64,000 nt of DNA. Origin: an uncultured Christensenella sp. Lineage in GTDB: Bacteria > Bacillota > Clostridia > Christensenellales > Borkfalkiaceae. Numbering within the stretch: the first letter of the stretch is position 1; every line of letters starts with the position of its first letter. The stretch lies in assembly GCA_910578065.1 (NCBI GenBank), contig CAJTPB010000010.1:17305-81304 (forward strand), in the 5' to 3' direction. Positions 33,174 through 41,675 of the stretch are shown in pieces. The notes below the pieces were generated by a model, which was not told where the DNA came from, searched no databases, and was given only the letters and a program-made list of their open reading frames with translations. The position numbers were made by a program, and so were the translations under genes.

Positions 33174-33968
33174 CCTTATCGCATACAAATTGCGCGCAAG
33201 TATTTGCGGAAGCGCGTCCTCGCCCAACGGGTGGGAAAGTTCGTCTGCGCCCGCTTCCAACGTGAATGCGGAAATTTTTAATTTTTCCACGCACCAATCT
33301 TTATAACCGCCTGCGGAAAAGGGAGCTTCGCGCAATGGATAGCCCGTACTTTCGCTTAATCGCTTTGCCAACCGCTTATCGCGCGCCGCGCGGAAAAACG
33401 GTTGATGAAACCGCCAATATATTTCTTCCCCTTTCGTATGGTAACTTACCGTAAACTGCGGACAAACGCGATAGGTAAAATCTTTCAGCGCGCGGCTTTC
33501 CTTTGCGGAAAAAGGGCGCATACCGATATAGTTCGCCGAAGCGGGTTTTGTGCGATTGCTTTTCCCCGTTCCCCAACGCGCGTCGAAATTTACGTTTAAA
33601 TCGACCGCGTCCGCATTCGCCTTCCATAGCGAAAAATCTTCCCCGCCGTTCATGCGCAGCAAAAATTGTTTGCGCCACTGCGTACGAACACTGCCGATTC
33701 CTTCCGTACACAACAGCGCGCCGTCGGGATTGGCAAGCGGAATAAACCAAACGCCGCCGCGCGGAACGCCCGCAGCAAGTTGCTCCAAAGCAAGCCGAGC
33801 GGTGATCCATTCGCGCGCATGAATGGCGTACTGGCAAATCCCCAAAGGAGCATGCGCTTCCCCCGTGAAAAATGCGTATAAGTTGCGCCCCTCTTCGCTG
33901 GTGCCGTAAATTTCTTTGATTCCGCGATAGCTTTCGTAAAACGCCGAAATTTGCTCGTAGATATTCAC
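33150..33968 (-). CDS. M14 family zinc carboxypeptidase
   Basis: A 272-residue M14 peptidase. The zinc site is His50-Ala-Arg-Glu53 (AIHAREWITARLA) with a later histidine in SYHTKGEEIYW, and the catalytic glutamate is in SAFTLEAGADE. WFIPLANPDGALL and NFDARWG are also family marks. There is no signal peptide, so it probably acts in the cytoplasm, perhaps on recycled cell-wall peptides such as gamma-D-Glu-diaminopimelate bonds; that substrate is inference. The start is a GTG at 33968 with no clear ribosome site. Its last 145 bp are duplicated downstream. Confidence 0.88.
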   Translation of the reverse strand: MNIYEQISAFYESYRGIKEIYGTSEEGRNLYAFFTGEAHAPLGICQYAIHAREWITARLALEQLAAGVPRGGVWFIPLANPDGALLCTEGIGSVRTQWRKQFLLRMNGGEDFSLWKANADAVDLNVNFDARWGTGKSNRTKPASANYIGMRPFSAKESRALKDFTYRVCPQFTVSYHTKGEEIYWRFHQPFFRAARDKRLAKRLSESTGYPLREAPFSAGGYKDWCVEKLKISAFTLEAGADELSHPLGEDALPQILARNLYAIRHLIEGLK

Positions 33969-34047
33969 GTATTAGCATATGACCGTTAAACGCCGATCAT
34001 AACCGCGCAATAGAACGCTAATGCGAGAAACCCGCCGAATAATAACG

Positions 34048-34485
34048 TTATTTATGGTACGCTGCGCCCGAATTGATCATAAACGCGCGGTAAATTTGTT
34101 CCGCCAATATCACGCGCATCATCTGGTGCGGAAAGGTCATGCGGGAAAAAGACAGCAACTCGTCCGAAGCGCGCTTTACGCCCTCGTCTAACCCGCAAGA
34201 AGAGCCGATAACGAACGTGATCTCCTTTCCTTCGTCGCACAGTTTTTTAACGATTGCGGCAAACTCTTCGGAAGAACGCTGCTTCCCCTCGATTGCAAGC
34301 GCAATTTTATACCCTTTGGCACAGCGCAAAATTTCCGCCCCCTCTTCGCATAACGCCGCGCGTTCGGGCAGCTCGACGATGCGGAAATCGCAAAAACGCG
34401 AAAGACGTTTGGCATATTCCGCAAGCGCGTCGCGCAAATAGCCCTCTTTGATTTTACCGACTGCAACCACCGTAACTTTAACCAT
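34048..34485 (-). CDS. rlmH: 23S rRNA (pseudouridine1915-N3)-methyltransferase
   Basis: A 145-residue SPOUT methyltransferase, close to the usual 155-159. It shows the N-terminal VTVVAVGKIKEGYL, the SAM-binding VIGSSCGLDEGVK knot region and the highly conserved C-terminus HQMMRVILAEQIYRAFMI. RlmH methylates pseudouridine 1915 in helix 69 of mature ribosomes. It overlaps the CPBP protease gene by 8 nt and has a GGGGAT site. Confidence 0.96.
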   Translation of the reverse strand: MVKVTVVAVGKIKEGYLRDALAEYAKRLSRFCDFRIVELPERAALCEEGAEILRCAKGYKIALAIEGKQRSSEEFAAIVKKLCDEGKEITFVIGSSCGLDEGVKRASDELLSFSRMTFPHQMMRVILAEQIYRAFMINSGAAYHK

Positions 34486-35404
34486 TCGAAACGATCCCCG
34501 AAATCAACACAGAAATCCACAGAATGCCGCACAAAACAATGCCGACGAACGCGCCGAGGAAAAACTTTTTGCCCTCTTTTAAGCCTCCCTTTTGCCCGTT
34601 CTTTTTATCGAAAAAAACGAGATAAGCAAGCACGCCCAAAAGCACGGCGCCCGCAACCGAATAAAGCGGAATTTTAACCGCGGCAGGATAGTCTTCGATC
34701 CCTGCGGAAAGCAAACACAGCACAACGGCGTTATTGAGAAAATGCGACAGCACGGTGGGAAAAATGCTTCCGCTGCGCAGCGCCACCAACGCAAAACACA
34801 TGCCGCACGCAAACTGATAAACGGTTTGCGCGGGATTGGTATGAAACAGCGAGAACATCGCTCCCGAAAGCAGTACGGTAACCGCCGTGCCCCAACCGCT
34901 TGCCTGCATGTTTTTCGCGAGGATCCCGCGGAAGATCACCTCTTCGAAGATCGCGGGCAATACCGCAATCACAACAAGCGCGGGCAACAGATTCCACCCC
35001 GCAACGTCGGGCAGAGTAGAAGGCGCTTGCTCGTACCCCAAATAAGAAAGCCCTTTTAAGAACAGTCCGTTTAATTCGGAAAGCGAAAGCAGCCCGAATT
35101 GCAGCAATACGGCGATCAAGAAATACTGCGGTTTACAGCCTGTGCATACGGAGCGAACGGAAATGCGGGCGCGTTTAAAATAAACGAACGCCGCCGCGGC
35201 AAAGCAAAGCTGCGGCACCAAATAGGTGCAATATTTGTAACCCTGCGTATCGGCATACCCCGCCCCCGCGATCGCCTGCGCGATAAATAAAATCACAAAC
35301 GAAAATACGATGGGCAGCGCGCTCGCAACCGAAAAGGCGACGCCCGTTTCGAACAGCAGTTTTCCGCCCGAAACCGTTTGCAGATGTTCCTCGTTTTGTT
35401 CCAT
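34478..35404 (-). CDS. CPBP family intramembrane metalloprotease
   Basis: A 308-residue membrane protein with about eight helices. The three CPBP motifs are intact: FEEVIFRG (Glu154, Glu155, Arg159), FSLFHTNP and SHFLNN. These bind a metal inside the membrane in Rce1-like proteases; in bacteria they act in peptide maturation or immunity, usually with unknown substrates. It overlaps rlmH, so both share one transcript. The promoter's -10 box ends 6 nt before the ATG and there is no ribosome site, so its mRNA should be leaderless. Confidence 0.9.
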   Translation of the reverse strand: MEQNEEHLQTVSGGKLLFETGVAFSVASALPIVFSFVILFIAQAIAGAGYADTQGYKYCTYLVPQLCFAAAAFVYFKRARISVRSVCTGCKPQYFLIAVLLQFGLLSLSELNGLFLKGLSYLGYEQAPSTLPDVAGWNLLPALVVIAVLPAIFEEVIFRGILAKNMQASGWGTAVTVLLSGAMFSLFHTNPAQTVYQFACGMCFALVALRSGSIFPTVLSHFLNNAVVLCLLSAGIEDYPAAVKIPLYSVAGAVLLGVLAYLVFFDKKNGQKGGLKEGKKFFLGAFVGIVLCGILWISVLISGIVSNG

Positions 35405-35410
35405 GCGCTT

Positions 35411-35439
35411 ATTATACCATGAAAGCGCGCAAAAAACAA
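35411..35439 (-). promoter_or_regulatory. Promoter of the CPBP-rlmH operon, predicted leaderless
   Basis: Minus-strand TTGTTT (35439-35434), 17 bp, TATAAT (35416-35411), then AAGCGC and the ATG at 35404. Confidence 0.78.
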
Positions 35440-35612
35440 GTTTTTCTTCCGCCCCGTTTTTCTAACCCTTGCAAGGGTCATAAAAATACAATACCCGCCG
35501 AAATGTAACTTTCTACGGTATTCTACTATACACTAAAAATTTTTTTGAAAATCTAAAAAAATTCTATAAAATTGCTTGGCTTTTCAGCCCCTCTTCTTGC
35601 GAAAACAAAGGC

Positions 35613-35641
35613 TTGCATTTGCCGCGCGTTCGTGATATAAT
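35613..35641 (+). promoter_or_regulatory. Promoter of the fumarase operon, near leaderless
   Basis: TTGCAT (35613-35618), 17 bp ending in an extended TGA, TATAAT (35636-35641). Nine bases separate it from the ATG at 35651, so the leader is about 3 nt. Confidence 0.83.
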
Positions 35642-35650
35642 CGAACTGTT

Positions 35651-36487
35651 ATGAGAACGATAAACACCAAAGAAATTTGCGATTGCGTTACCCGCCTGTT
35701 TTTAAAAGCGGGATTGCGCTTTACGCCGTCGTGCTTAGCCGCATTACAGAACGCGGAACAAACGGAAACGGGCGCGGCGAAATTTGCGCTTTCCGCCCTG
35801 CTCGAAAACGAAAAAATCGCGCAAAGGGAGCAAATGCCCGTCTGTCAAGATACGGGTATGAGCGTCGTTTTGCTCGAAATCGGGCAAGACGTATTTTTAA
35901 CGGGCGCGCCCCTTACGCAGGCGGTGAACGAAGGCGTTCGGCGGGCGTACGAAGAAGGAAACTTCCGCAAAAGCATATGCGACCCGTTAACCCGCGTAAA
36001 CACCGCCGACAACACCCCCGCGCATTTGCATGTGGAAATTGCAGAAGGCGATCGCATTTCCGTTGTGTGCCTGCCCAAAGGGTTCGGCAGCGAAAACATG
36101 AGTAAACTGTTTATGCTTACCCCCGCGCAGGGAGAAGAAGGCATTTTGAACGCAATCGTCCAAACGGTAAATGCGGCGGGTTCGCGCCCCTGCCCGCCCG
36201 TATACGTTGGCGTTGGAATAGGCGGTGCGTTCGATTCGTGCGCGTACCTTGCCAAAAAAGCGCTTACGCGGGAAGTGGGAAGTTCCCACCCGCGGGAAGA
36301 CGTTGCAAAGATAGAACGGGAAGCGTTAAAGCGCATTAACGAAACGGGGATCGGCGCGCAGGGATTCGGCGGAAAAACGACGGCGATCGGCGTTTCGTGC
36401 GAAGTCGCCCCTACGCACATTGCCGGGCTGCCCGTTGCCGTAAACATCCAGTGCCATTGCGTGCGATGCGAAAAGGAGATTTTATAA
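35651..36487 (+). CDS. Fumarate hydratase class I, alpha subunit
   Basis: A 278-residue subunit of a two-part iron-sulfur hydratase that interconverts fumarate and malate. Family motifs: PVCQDTGM (Cys65, a cluster ligand), NTADNTPAHLHVEI, PKGFGSENMSKLFML, GVGIGGAFDSCAYLAKKAL and the late NIQCHCVRCEK. L-tartrate dehydratase alpha is closely related and cannot be excluded. The gene has no ribosome site and a leader of only a few bases. Its stop codon overlaps the start of the beta subunit by one base (TAATG). Confidence 0.92.
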   Translation: MRTINTKEICDCVTRLFLKAGLRFTPSCLAALQNAEQTETGAAKFALSALLENEKIAQREQMPVCQDTGMSVVLLEIGQDVFLTGAPLTQAVNEGVRRAYEEGNFRKSICDPLTRVNTADNTPAHLHVEIAEGDRISVVCLPKGFGSENMSKLFMLTPAQGEEGILNAIVQTVNAAGSRPCPPVYVGVGIGGAFDSCAYLAKKALTREVGSSHPREDVAKIEREALKRINETGIGAQGFGGKTTAIGVSCEVAPTHIAGLPVAVNIQCHCVRCEKEIL

Positions 36488-37008
36488 TGAAGCATTTCGA
36501 TCTTCCCCTTTCCGAACAAGATCTTGCCCTGCTGCGCGCAGGCGACTGCGTAACGCTTTCGGGAACGATTTATACCGCGCGCGACTGTGCGCACAAGCGG
36601 CTGATTTCCCTTTTGAACGAAAACAAGCCGCTGCCCGTTCCGCAAGGCGCGTTGATTTATTATGCGGGTCCCTGCCCCGCCCCCGCAGGAAAAGCGTGCG
36701 GAAGCTGCGGACCGACCACCTCCGCCCGCATGAACTCGTTTGCGCCCCGCCTGTTAGACGAAGGGATAGGTGGAATGATCGGAAAAGGCGAAATGAGCGA
36801 AGAAACACGGCAGGCAATTATACGCAACGGAAAAATCTATTTTGCCGCGATCGGCGGAGCGGGCGCAACGTACAGCAACGCGATTATAAAGAGCGAGTGT
36901 GTAGCCTTCCCCGATTTGTTGAGCGAAGCGGTTTACCGCATGCAAGTAAAAGATTTTCCCGTAGTCGTCGCATACGATCGATCAGGCGGTTCGGTCTATC
37001 GCGATTAG
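36487..37008 (+). CDS. Fumarate hydratase class I, beta subunit
   Basis: A 173-residue swivelling-domain subunit. Seen: GDCVTLSGTIYTARDCAHKR, LIYYAGPCPAP, CGSCGPTTSARM and IGGAGATYSNAI, all conserved in the beta part of class I fumarase or tartrate dehydratase. The C-terminus is about ten residues shorter than usual, ending at DRSGGSVYRD. The start at 36487 has an AAAAGGAGAT site and is coupled to the alpha stop; the open frame upstream of it overlaps alpha and is not used. Confidence 0.92.
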   Translation: MKHFDLPLSEQDLALLRAGDCVTLSGTIYTARDCAHKRLISLLNENKPLPVPQGALIYYAGPCPAPAGKACGSCGPTTSARMNSFAPRLLDEGIGGMIGKGEMSEETRQAIIRNGKIYFAAIGGAGATYSNAIIKSECVAFPDLLSEAVYRMQVKDFPVVVAYDRSGGSVYRD

Positions 37009-37115
37009 CGATATCAGTCTGCCGCGAAAACGAATCGGCAAAAAACTTATCGTACCAAACGGCGAAATTATTTGCGGCGAACAGCTCGCCCGCCGTTGCA
37101 TACAAAAATAAAAAG

Positions 37116-37139
37116 CTGCGAAAAGTAAGATTTTCGCAG
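37116..37139 (-). terminator. Hairpin with minus-strand T run
   Basis: Stem CTGCGAAAA / TTTTCGCAG (37116-37124, 37131-37139), followed on the minus strand by CTTTTTATTTT. No minus-strand gene ends here, so it may be a back-up to the terminator at 37472. Confidence 0.55.
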
Positions 37140-37149
37140 TGAAACAAAC

Positions 37150-37193
37150 AGCGCACTACTTTATTTGCAAAGCGTAGTGCGCTATACTTTTTT
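37150..37193 (+). terminator. Terminator of the fumarase operon
   Basis: Ten-base-pair stem AGCGCACTAC / GTAGTGCGCT (37150-37159, 37174-37183), then ATACTTTTTT. Confidence 0.8.
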
Positions 37194-37471
37194 CGTTTAA
37201 ACGGCAGATTGAACTTTACATGAACTCAATTTTATAAACACATTTTTTTATTTCGCCATCGCTCACCCGCATATCATTATTTTAGGGCAATTCAACAATT
37301 TCCGGCAAACGATAACCTGCAAACCCGCAAGTACTTCTCGATACAAAGTTTCCGCCGTCTTTTGCAAGCATTATTGCAGTTCATCATTTACCCAAAATCA
37401 CGTATCAAAAAAATCCAATGCTGCTCCGCTAAATTACCGTTTCTTTTAGTTACATTATAGCAATAGGGCAA
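37194..37471. other. Intergenic stretch without a supported gene
   Basis: AT-rich, between convergent units. The only thing of note is a 29-codon minus-strand frame (37371-37282, starting MLAKDGGNFVSR and ending PEIVELP) that reads like the tail of a protein but has no ribosome site and a stop just upstream. It may be a gene remnant. Confidence 0.4.
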
Positions 37472-37511
37472 TAAAAAAGCAAGGAAAGAATAAAATTTCT
37501 TTCCTTGCTTA
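37472..37511 (-). terminator. Terminator of the MoxR-VWA operon
   Basis: Fourteen-base-pair stem AAGCAAGGAAAGAA / TTCTTTCCTTGCTT (37498-37511 with 37478-37491), then TTTTTATTG on the minus strand. Confidence 0.9.
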
Positions 37512-37553
37512 TGTCTGCTATCATGCGCCCCGTAAAGCAGCGCTTTTCAGTTG

Positions 37554-40217
37554 TTACATTCCCCAAGTATCCGGCTCGAATGCCGCAGCAAAAGGATCGT
37601 CGGAATAATCAAACGGGTTTTCCAACCAAAGATGCATTTCCGTAATCTTACCTTCGCTGTAAACAAAGTAGCAGTTTTCCGCAGTTACACCTCCGTTATT
37701 CAAATTCAAACCGTTCATCATCCAAGTATCCGATTTCAGTTCGAACGCAAACGAATATTTGCCGTTTCCTTGATCGGTAACGGTAAACGTGAATATATCG
37801 GCATCGAAGCCTGAATCCAAATTTAAGACCGAAAGTTCGTGCGCGACGGGATCGAAGGTAATAAGATAATCCGTTTGGGTTGTTCCGCGCATACCTTCGT
37901 ATTCGTGCGTATGAATCCAGCTTGTGCCCGCTAATTCGGTGTAAATGGACCAAGGCGTTAAAACAAGTTCCGCAGGTTCGTTCGTAACCGAATCGGTATA
38001 AGTAAGCACAACGTTATAATATTCGCTTATTTTGATTCTGTAGCCGAGTTCCGCACCGCTTACGTGCGATACGGTAACGGTGTTTCCCGAAACGGTGTAC
38101 GAAAGCGTTTCTTCGCCCTCGCTGTTCTTTATGATAACCGTACCCGCGTTGAAGGTAGCTTCTACCCCCCCCCTCGAATTGGTCATTTTTCCGTTTAACA
38201 GTTCGCTTACCGCAGGAGCCGCCGCAACGTGAACGGTCAATACGCAAGATACCGTAGCATCCGCATCGGAAGTTACCGTTACGGTGTAATCGCCCACCGT
38301 GTTCGAAGAGAATACCATTACCTTCTTTTCGCCGATCGTGCTTTCGGTAAGCGCAACGGGATTATTCGAAGAATCCGCTGCCGTTACCGTTACCGCACTG
38401 TTGATCCAAGGCAGATCTCTTTCAATATAATTGTACTCGTCTTTGATCCCAACGCTTACGCCCACGGGAAGATCGAGCCCCGCATATACCGTTACTTCGG
38501 AAGAGATTGCAGTTGCGTAGCTTGCACTTTCTTCCTGATAGTTATATACAACCGTTTCTACCAAGTTCGGCGTAGCAGGCTTCACGTTTGCTTTAATCAC
38601 CTTTTCGGCTTTTACCGTTTTGATGACGAACGTAACTTCGCCCGCAACTTTTGCTCGAAGCGTTAAAATGCCGTCATAATAGGAAGAGGTATAATTGCTG
38701 CTCCAATTAAAAGGATCGAGATACTGATCGCCTTTTTGCGTGCGAAGATACATCTTCGGTTTATCGAAAACAAACGATGCCGTTTGAGGCAAAACTTCGC
38801 CGAGCATTAAGCGAACGGATTGTTTTACTTCCATTTCGAGCACGTCGCTTTCAAGCAGTTCGTCCCCTTTCACCAAAACCGTTTCGGTATAAGTAACGTC
38901 GTCATCCGGATCGTCGGGATCGCCCGGATCGGTAATTTCCTTTTCTTCCTCAACCGTTTTATAAACTTTGAACGAGTCGACCAAAAGCGAATCTAAGTCG
39001 AACGGATTGGAAGGAAGATCGGTAAACAGCGTTTGACTGAGCGCAACTTGATCTAAATAATAGCTGCTTTCTGCCGCGTTCTCCGTCAAGCGCCAGCCGT
39101 CGTCCGTTTGTTCGAAGTTATTCTTACCGCTGCTATTCGTTTGCGCGTAAACTTCCGATATTACGTTTAAGGTCTTTAACGAGTTTACGGAAGAAAGGGT
39201 AAACGAAACGGTCGTTAAGGTAAGCTGATTCCAATTCGAATTATACGCCCCGAAGAAAAATTCACCCTTCGTTACGCCGTTCTCCGTCGAAAGTTTTTCG
39301 GTAAAGTCGCCGTTTTCGTTTAACGAAGCCCAATCGTACAAACCTGCAAGAAACGCTTCGGCGCCGTAATACTTCGTGTCGCCGTCGGTAACAGCCAATC
39401 GGAACCCGTACCCGCCGATCATTTCGTCTTCGCAATCTTCGATCATAACAAGATTGCCCGTAAGATCGTATTCTAAGCCGACGAGCGCGTCGTTTTCTAC
39501 GCTAAACCAACGCTCTTCCCCCTCGTAACTGACGTAGTCGAATCCGGTTCCATCGGTAGTATTGTTAAGCGTCGTTTTTTGATAATGCATGTATCCGCTG
39601 CCGAATTCGTAACCGAGCGTGGAAGAATGAGGCTCTTTTCCCGATACGGGATCTCTGAATCCATACTCGGTGACCTTTGCGCTGCCGCTTCTTACAAGCG
39701 ATTTTTTTGCCGCGACGACTTCTACCGCGCGCGCAACCGAAGTAACTCCCGTTGCGGGCGTTTTTTGGATAAAGCGAATATCGCCCGCCGCGTTGGCAAG
39801 CGTAAAAATGCTTTCTCCTTCGTCTGCATCGGTAGGAGCTTTGATCGTCGTTTGCGTATAGCCCGCATCTTCCGAGCCGATCGCGGGAAGCTCTACTTCG
39901 AGTTTAGCGTTCCCTGTGTGCACCGAGCAAATTTTCGTCGCCTTGCCCGCTTGCGCCGTTGTGGGCTTTTCGATATCCCATTCCCCGTACGCGTGTTTGG
40001 AAGCGTCTGTGTCCGTTTCGCGGAAAGCGGTTCCGTTGCATAATTTGCATACGCCCGTATCCAATCCCTTTTCTGCACAAGTGGGCGCAATTTTCACCGT
40101 CCAATCGTAGTCGTGCGCGCAAGAAGCGTCGCCGCACGCGGTAAACGCAAACAACGAACCGGCGCACATGGTTACGGCGGTTGCGATCGCCGTAAGCTGC
40201 TTTGCTTTGTGTTTCAT
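37554..40217 (-). CDS. Large exported lipoprotein, last gene of the MoxR-VWA operon
   Basis: An 887-residue exported protein. The signal sequence ends FTACG (cysteine 28), a slightly irregular lipobox. Residues about 33-110 hold a cysteine pattern (CAHDYDWTVKIAPTC, GVCKLCNG, KICSVHTG) seen at the N-terminus of some clostridial surface proteins. The rest is mostly beta strands with Big-like segments (VNPxxL-type, GDYTVTVTSDADATVSCVLTV), and the final 140 residues look like a lipocalin-like or META-like barrel (TSWIHTHEYEGM, YLITFDPVAHELSV). I know no full-length family. It is 22 nt after another lipoprotein gene. Confidence 0.82.
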   Translation of the reverse strand: MKHKAKQLTAIATAVTMCAGSLFAFTACGDASCAHDYDWTVKIAPTCAEKGLDTGVCKLCNGTAFRETDTDASKHAYGEWDIEKPTTAQAGKATKICSVHTGNAKLEVELPAIGSEDAGYTQTTIKAPTDADEGESIFTLANAAGDIRFIQKTPATGVTSVARAVEVVAAKKSLVRSGSAKVTEYGFRDPVSGKEPHSSTLGYEFGSGYMHYQKTTLNNTTDGTGFDYVSYEGEERWFSVENDALVGLEYDLTGNLVMIEDCEDEMIGGYGFRLAVTDGDTKYYGAEAFLAGLYDWASLNENGDFTEKLSTENGVTKGEFFFGAYNSNWNQLTLTTVSFTLSSVNSLKTLNVISEVYAQTNSSGKNNFEQTDDGWRLTENAAESSYYLDQVALSQTLFTDLPSNPFDLDSLLVDSFKVYKTVEEEKEITDPGDPDDPDDDVTYTETVLVKGDELLESDVLEMEVKQSVRLMLGEVLPQTASFVFDKPKMYLRTQKGDQYLDPFNWSSNYTSSYYDGILTLRAKVAGEVTFVIKTVKAEKVIKANVKPATPNLVETVVYNYQEESASYATAISSEVTVYAGLDLPVGVSVGIKDEYNYIERDLPWINSAVTVTAADSSNNPVALTESTIGEKKVMVFSSNTVGDYTVTVTSDADATVSCVLTVHVAAAPAVSELLNGKMTNSRGGVEATFNAGTVIIKNSEGEETLSYTVSGNTVTVSHVSGAELGYRIKISEYYNVVLTYTDSVTNEPAELVLTPWSIYTELAGTSWIHTHEYEGMRGTTQTDYLITFDPVAHELSVLNLDSGFDADIFTFTVTDQGNGKYSFAFELKSDTWMMNGLNLNNGGVTAENCYFVYSEGKITEMHLWLENPFDYSDDPFAAAFEPDTWGM

Positions 40218-40239
40218 ACTTTATCTCCTATTGATTTAC

Positions 40240-41673
40240 TTACTTCTTTTTGTAATACCCGCAGGCAAACAGCCATTGGCTTCCTTCTGCGGCGGAATAT
40301 CCCGTCGTCGTTTCCGCAAGCCCCAAGCCGTCGTAAAAAATCGACTGGCTTGTGCTGTATCCCGCTAAAAACTCTTTTAATTCTTCGGTTACGGCGTACA
40401 CGCCGTCCGAATTGCAGTAATCGCCGTACCCTTTATAACCTTCCCACTCTTTATACTGTTCTGCACTGAACCCGCTGGCTTCGGTCATACGTTTAATATT
40501 TTCGTACCCTTCGATCATCAATTTGAAGTTCTTTTCGCCGATGGTAAGCGCCTTGTTCCCCGCATATTCCACCGTGGTGAAAGGTGCGTCTAACCCGACG
40601 ATAGAAACCTCTTTCGTAATTTTGGCGTACAAAATTTCGCCGTAAGTTTCGGTTATAGGGTCGTATAAGTGATAGTACCCGTCGGCAGGATTCAGTTTAA
40701 AATTGCCTTTATCGACGAACACCCGCTGCGCGTTTGCCGCGCTTACGTAAGAATATTGCGTTTTGTCGTATTCGGGCGTTTGTTTAAACTGCTCTTGCGG
40801 GATCACCATTACCGATTCGAACGGATCGCGGATATGATCGCGCGGGCGTTCCAATCGAAAATCTACCGTAACGGGGTAGGTGATATTTCTTCCTTCGGCA
40901 TACACCGCAAAGGTAAACACGCTGCCCACTTCGTCATCGGTAATTTCTACCACGTAACGGAAGTTTTTCGTAAAAGTAGAACTCTTTCCGCCGCCGTCTT
41001 GCGTATGGTCGAAAAATACGTTAGCGGATGTGCCCCTGTAAACTTCCAAAATAGGGTTGATCTCGTTCGGAACCGTATGCACAAGCGATTCGATCACGTA
41101 CTGACCGTTTTCTTTCGGCTTAAACTGATAGAACACCCCGCGGTTTTCGGGATCGTTCCCCGCTTTTTTTACCGCAGTACGGAAAACGCCCGTTTCTTTG
41201 ATTTCGATGGGATTGTATTTGCCCGTACCTTTTCCCGTTTCGCGCAGGCGCGAGATCGTAAGCAATTCGATCTCGATATCGCGATCGTCGTTCGACGCAA
41301 GGTTGGAATTGGGATCGTAGGTAAACGTTCTGCCCCCCGCTTCCGTAGGAACTTCGGAAAGCGTTACCAAATATTCGCCGTCTAAACCGGACGTCCGCGC
41401 GATCCCCTTTTCGAAGGGCGCGGAATATTCCGATATCCCGTCGCTCCAAACGGCGGAAATTTCCGTTTCGGGAATATACCGCTCGCCGTCAAGCATAAGC
41501 GTTACGGTAAACGTAAGTTCCGTTTCCGTTCCGCCGGGCGGGGTTTGTTCGCCGTCATCGGGCAGAACGGTGCTTCCGCCCCCGCTCGGATCTTGCGGCG
41601 TTCCGCAGGCAGCAAGCCCGAAAACGGCGATCATCGTTAAAAATATAGCAATCAACTTTCTCATTTTTTTCAC
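40240..41673 (-). CDS. Exported lipoprotein of the MoxR-VWA operon
   Basis: A 477-residue lipoprotein with lipobox LAAC (cysteine 23), then a Gly/Pro/Thr-rich linker (GGGSTVLPDDGEQTPPGGTE). Residues about 50-130 form a small beta domain, and about 150-260 resemble a bacterial pre-peptidase-type domain (FYQFKPKENGQYVIESL, VYRGTSANVFFDHT). The C-terminal part (about 290-477) is not recognised. It starts 2 nt after the VWA gene upstream and so is translationally coupled to it, which ties it firmly to the MoxR system. Confidence 0.82.
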   Translation of the reverse strand: MKKMRKLIAIFLTMIAVFGLAACGTPQDPSGGGSTVLPDDGEQTPPGGTETELTFTVTLMLDGERYIPETEISAVWSDGISEYSAPFEKGIARTSGLDGEYLVTLSEVPTEAGGRTFTYDPNSNLASNDDRDIEIELLTISRLRETGKGTGKYNPIEIKETGVFRTAVKKAGNDPENRGVFYQFKPKENGQYVIESLVHTVPNEINPILEVYRGTSANVFFDHTQDGGGKSSTFTKNFRYVVEITDDEVGSVFTFAVYAEGRNITYPVTVDFRLERPRDHIRDPFESVMVIPQEQFKQTPEYDKTQYSYVSAANAQRVFVDKGNFKLNPADGYYHLYDPITETYGEILYAKITKEVSIVGLDAPFTTVEYAGNKALTIGEKNFKLMIEGYENIKRMTEASGFSAEQYKEWEGYKGYGDYCNSDGVYAVTEELKEFLAGYSTSQSIFYDGLGLAETTTGYSAAEGSQWLFACGYYKKK

Positions 41674-41675
41674 TC

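Noticed and set aside
34188..34532. Overlapping frames inside rlmH and the CPBP gene
   Set aside because: They are out-of-frame shadows without ribosome sites; rlmH and CPBP motifs cover the sequence.
37009..37113. Further coding sequence after the fumarase beta stop
   Set aside because: A second frame reads ISLPRKRIGKKLIVPNGE and ends near 37111, but has no start codon and does not resemble the usual fumarase C-terminus. It could be a remnant, but I cannot support it.
37282..37371. 29-codon gene (MLAKDGG...)
   Set aside because: No ribosome site, a stop immediately upstream, and no support beyond protein-like wording; kept only as a possible remnant in the intergenic entry.
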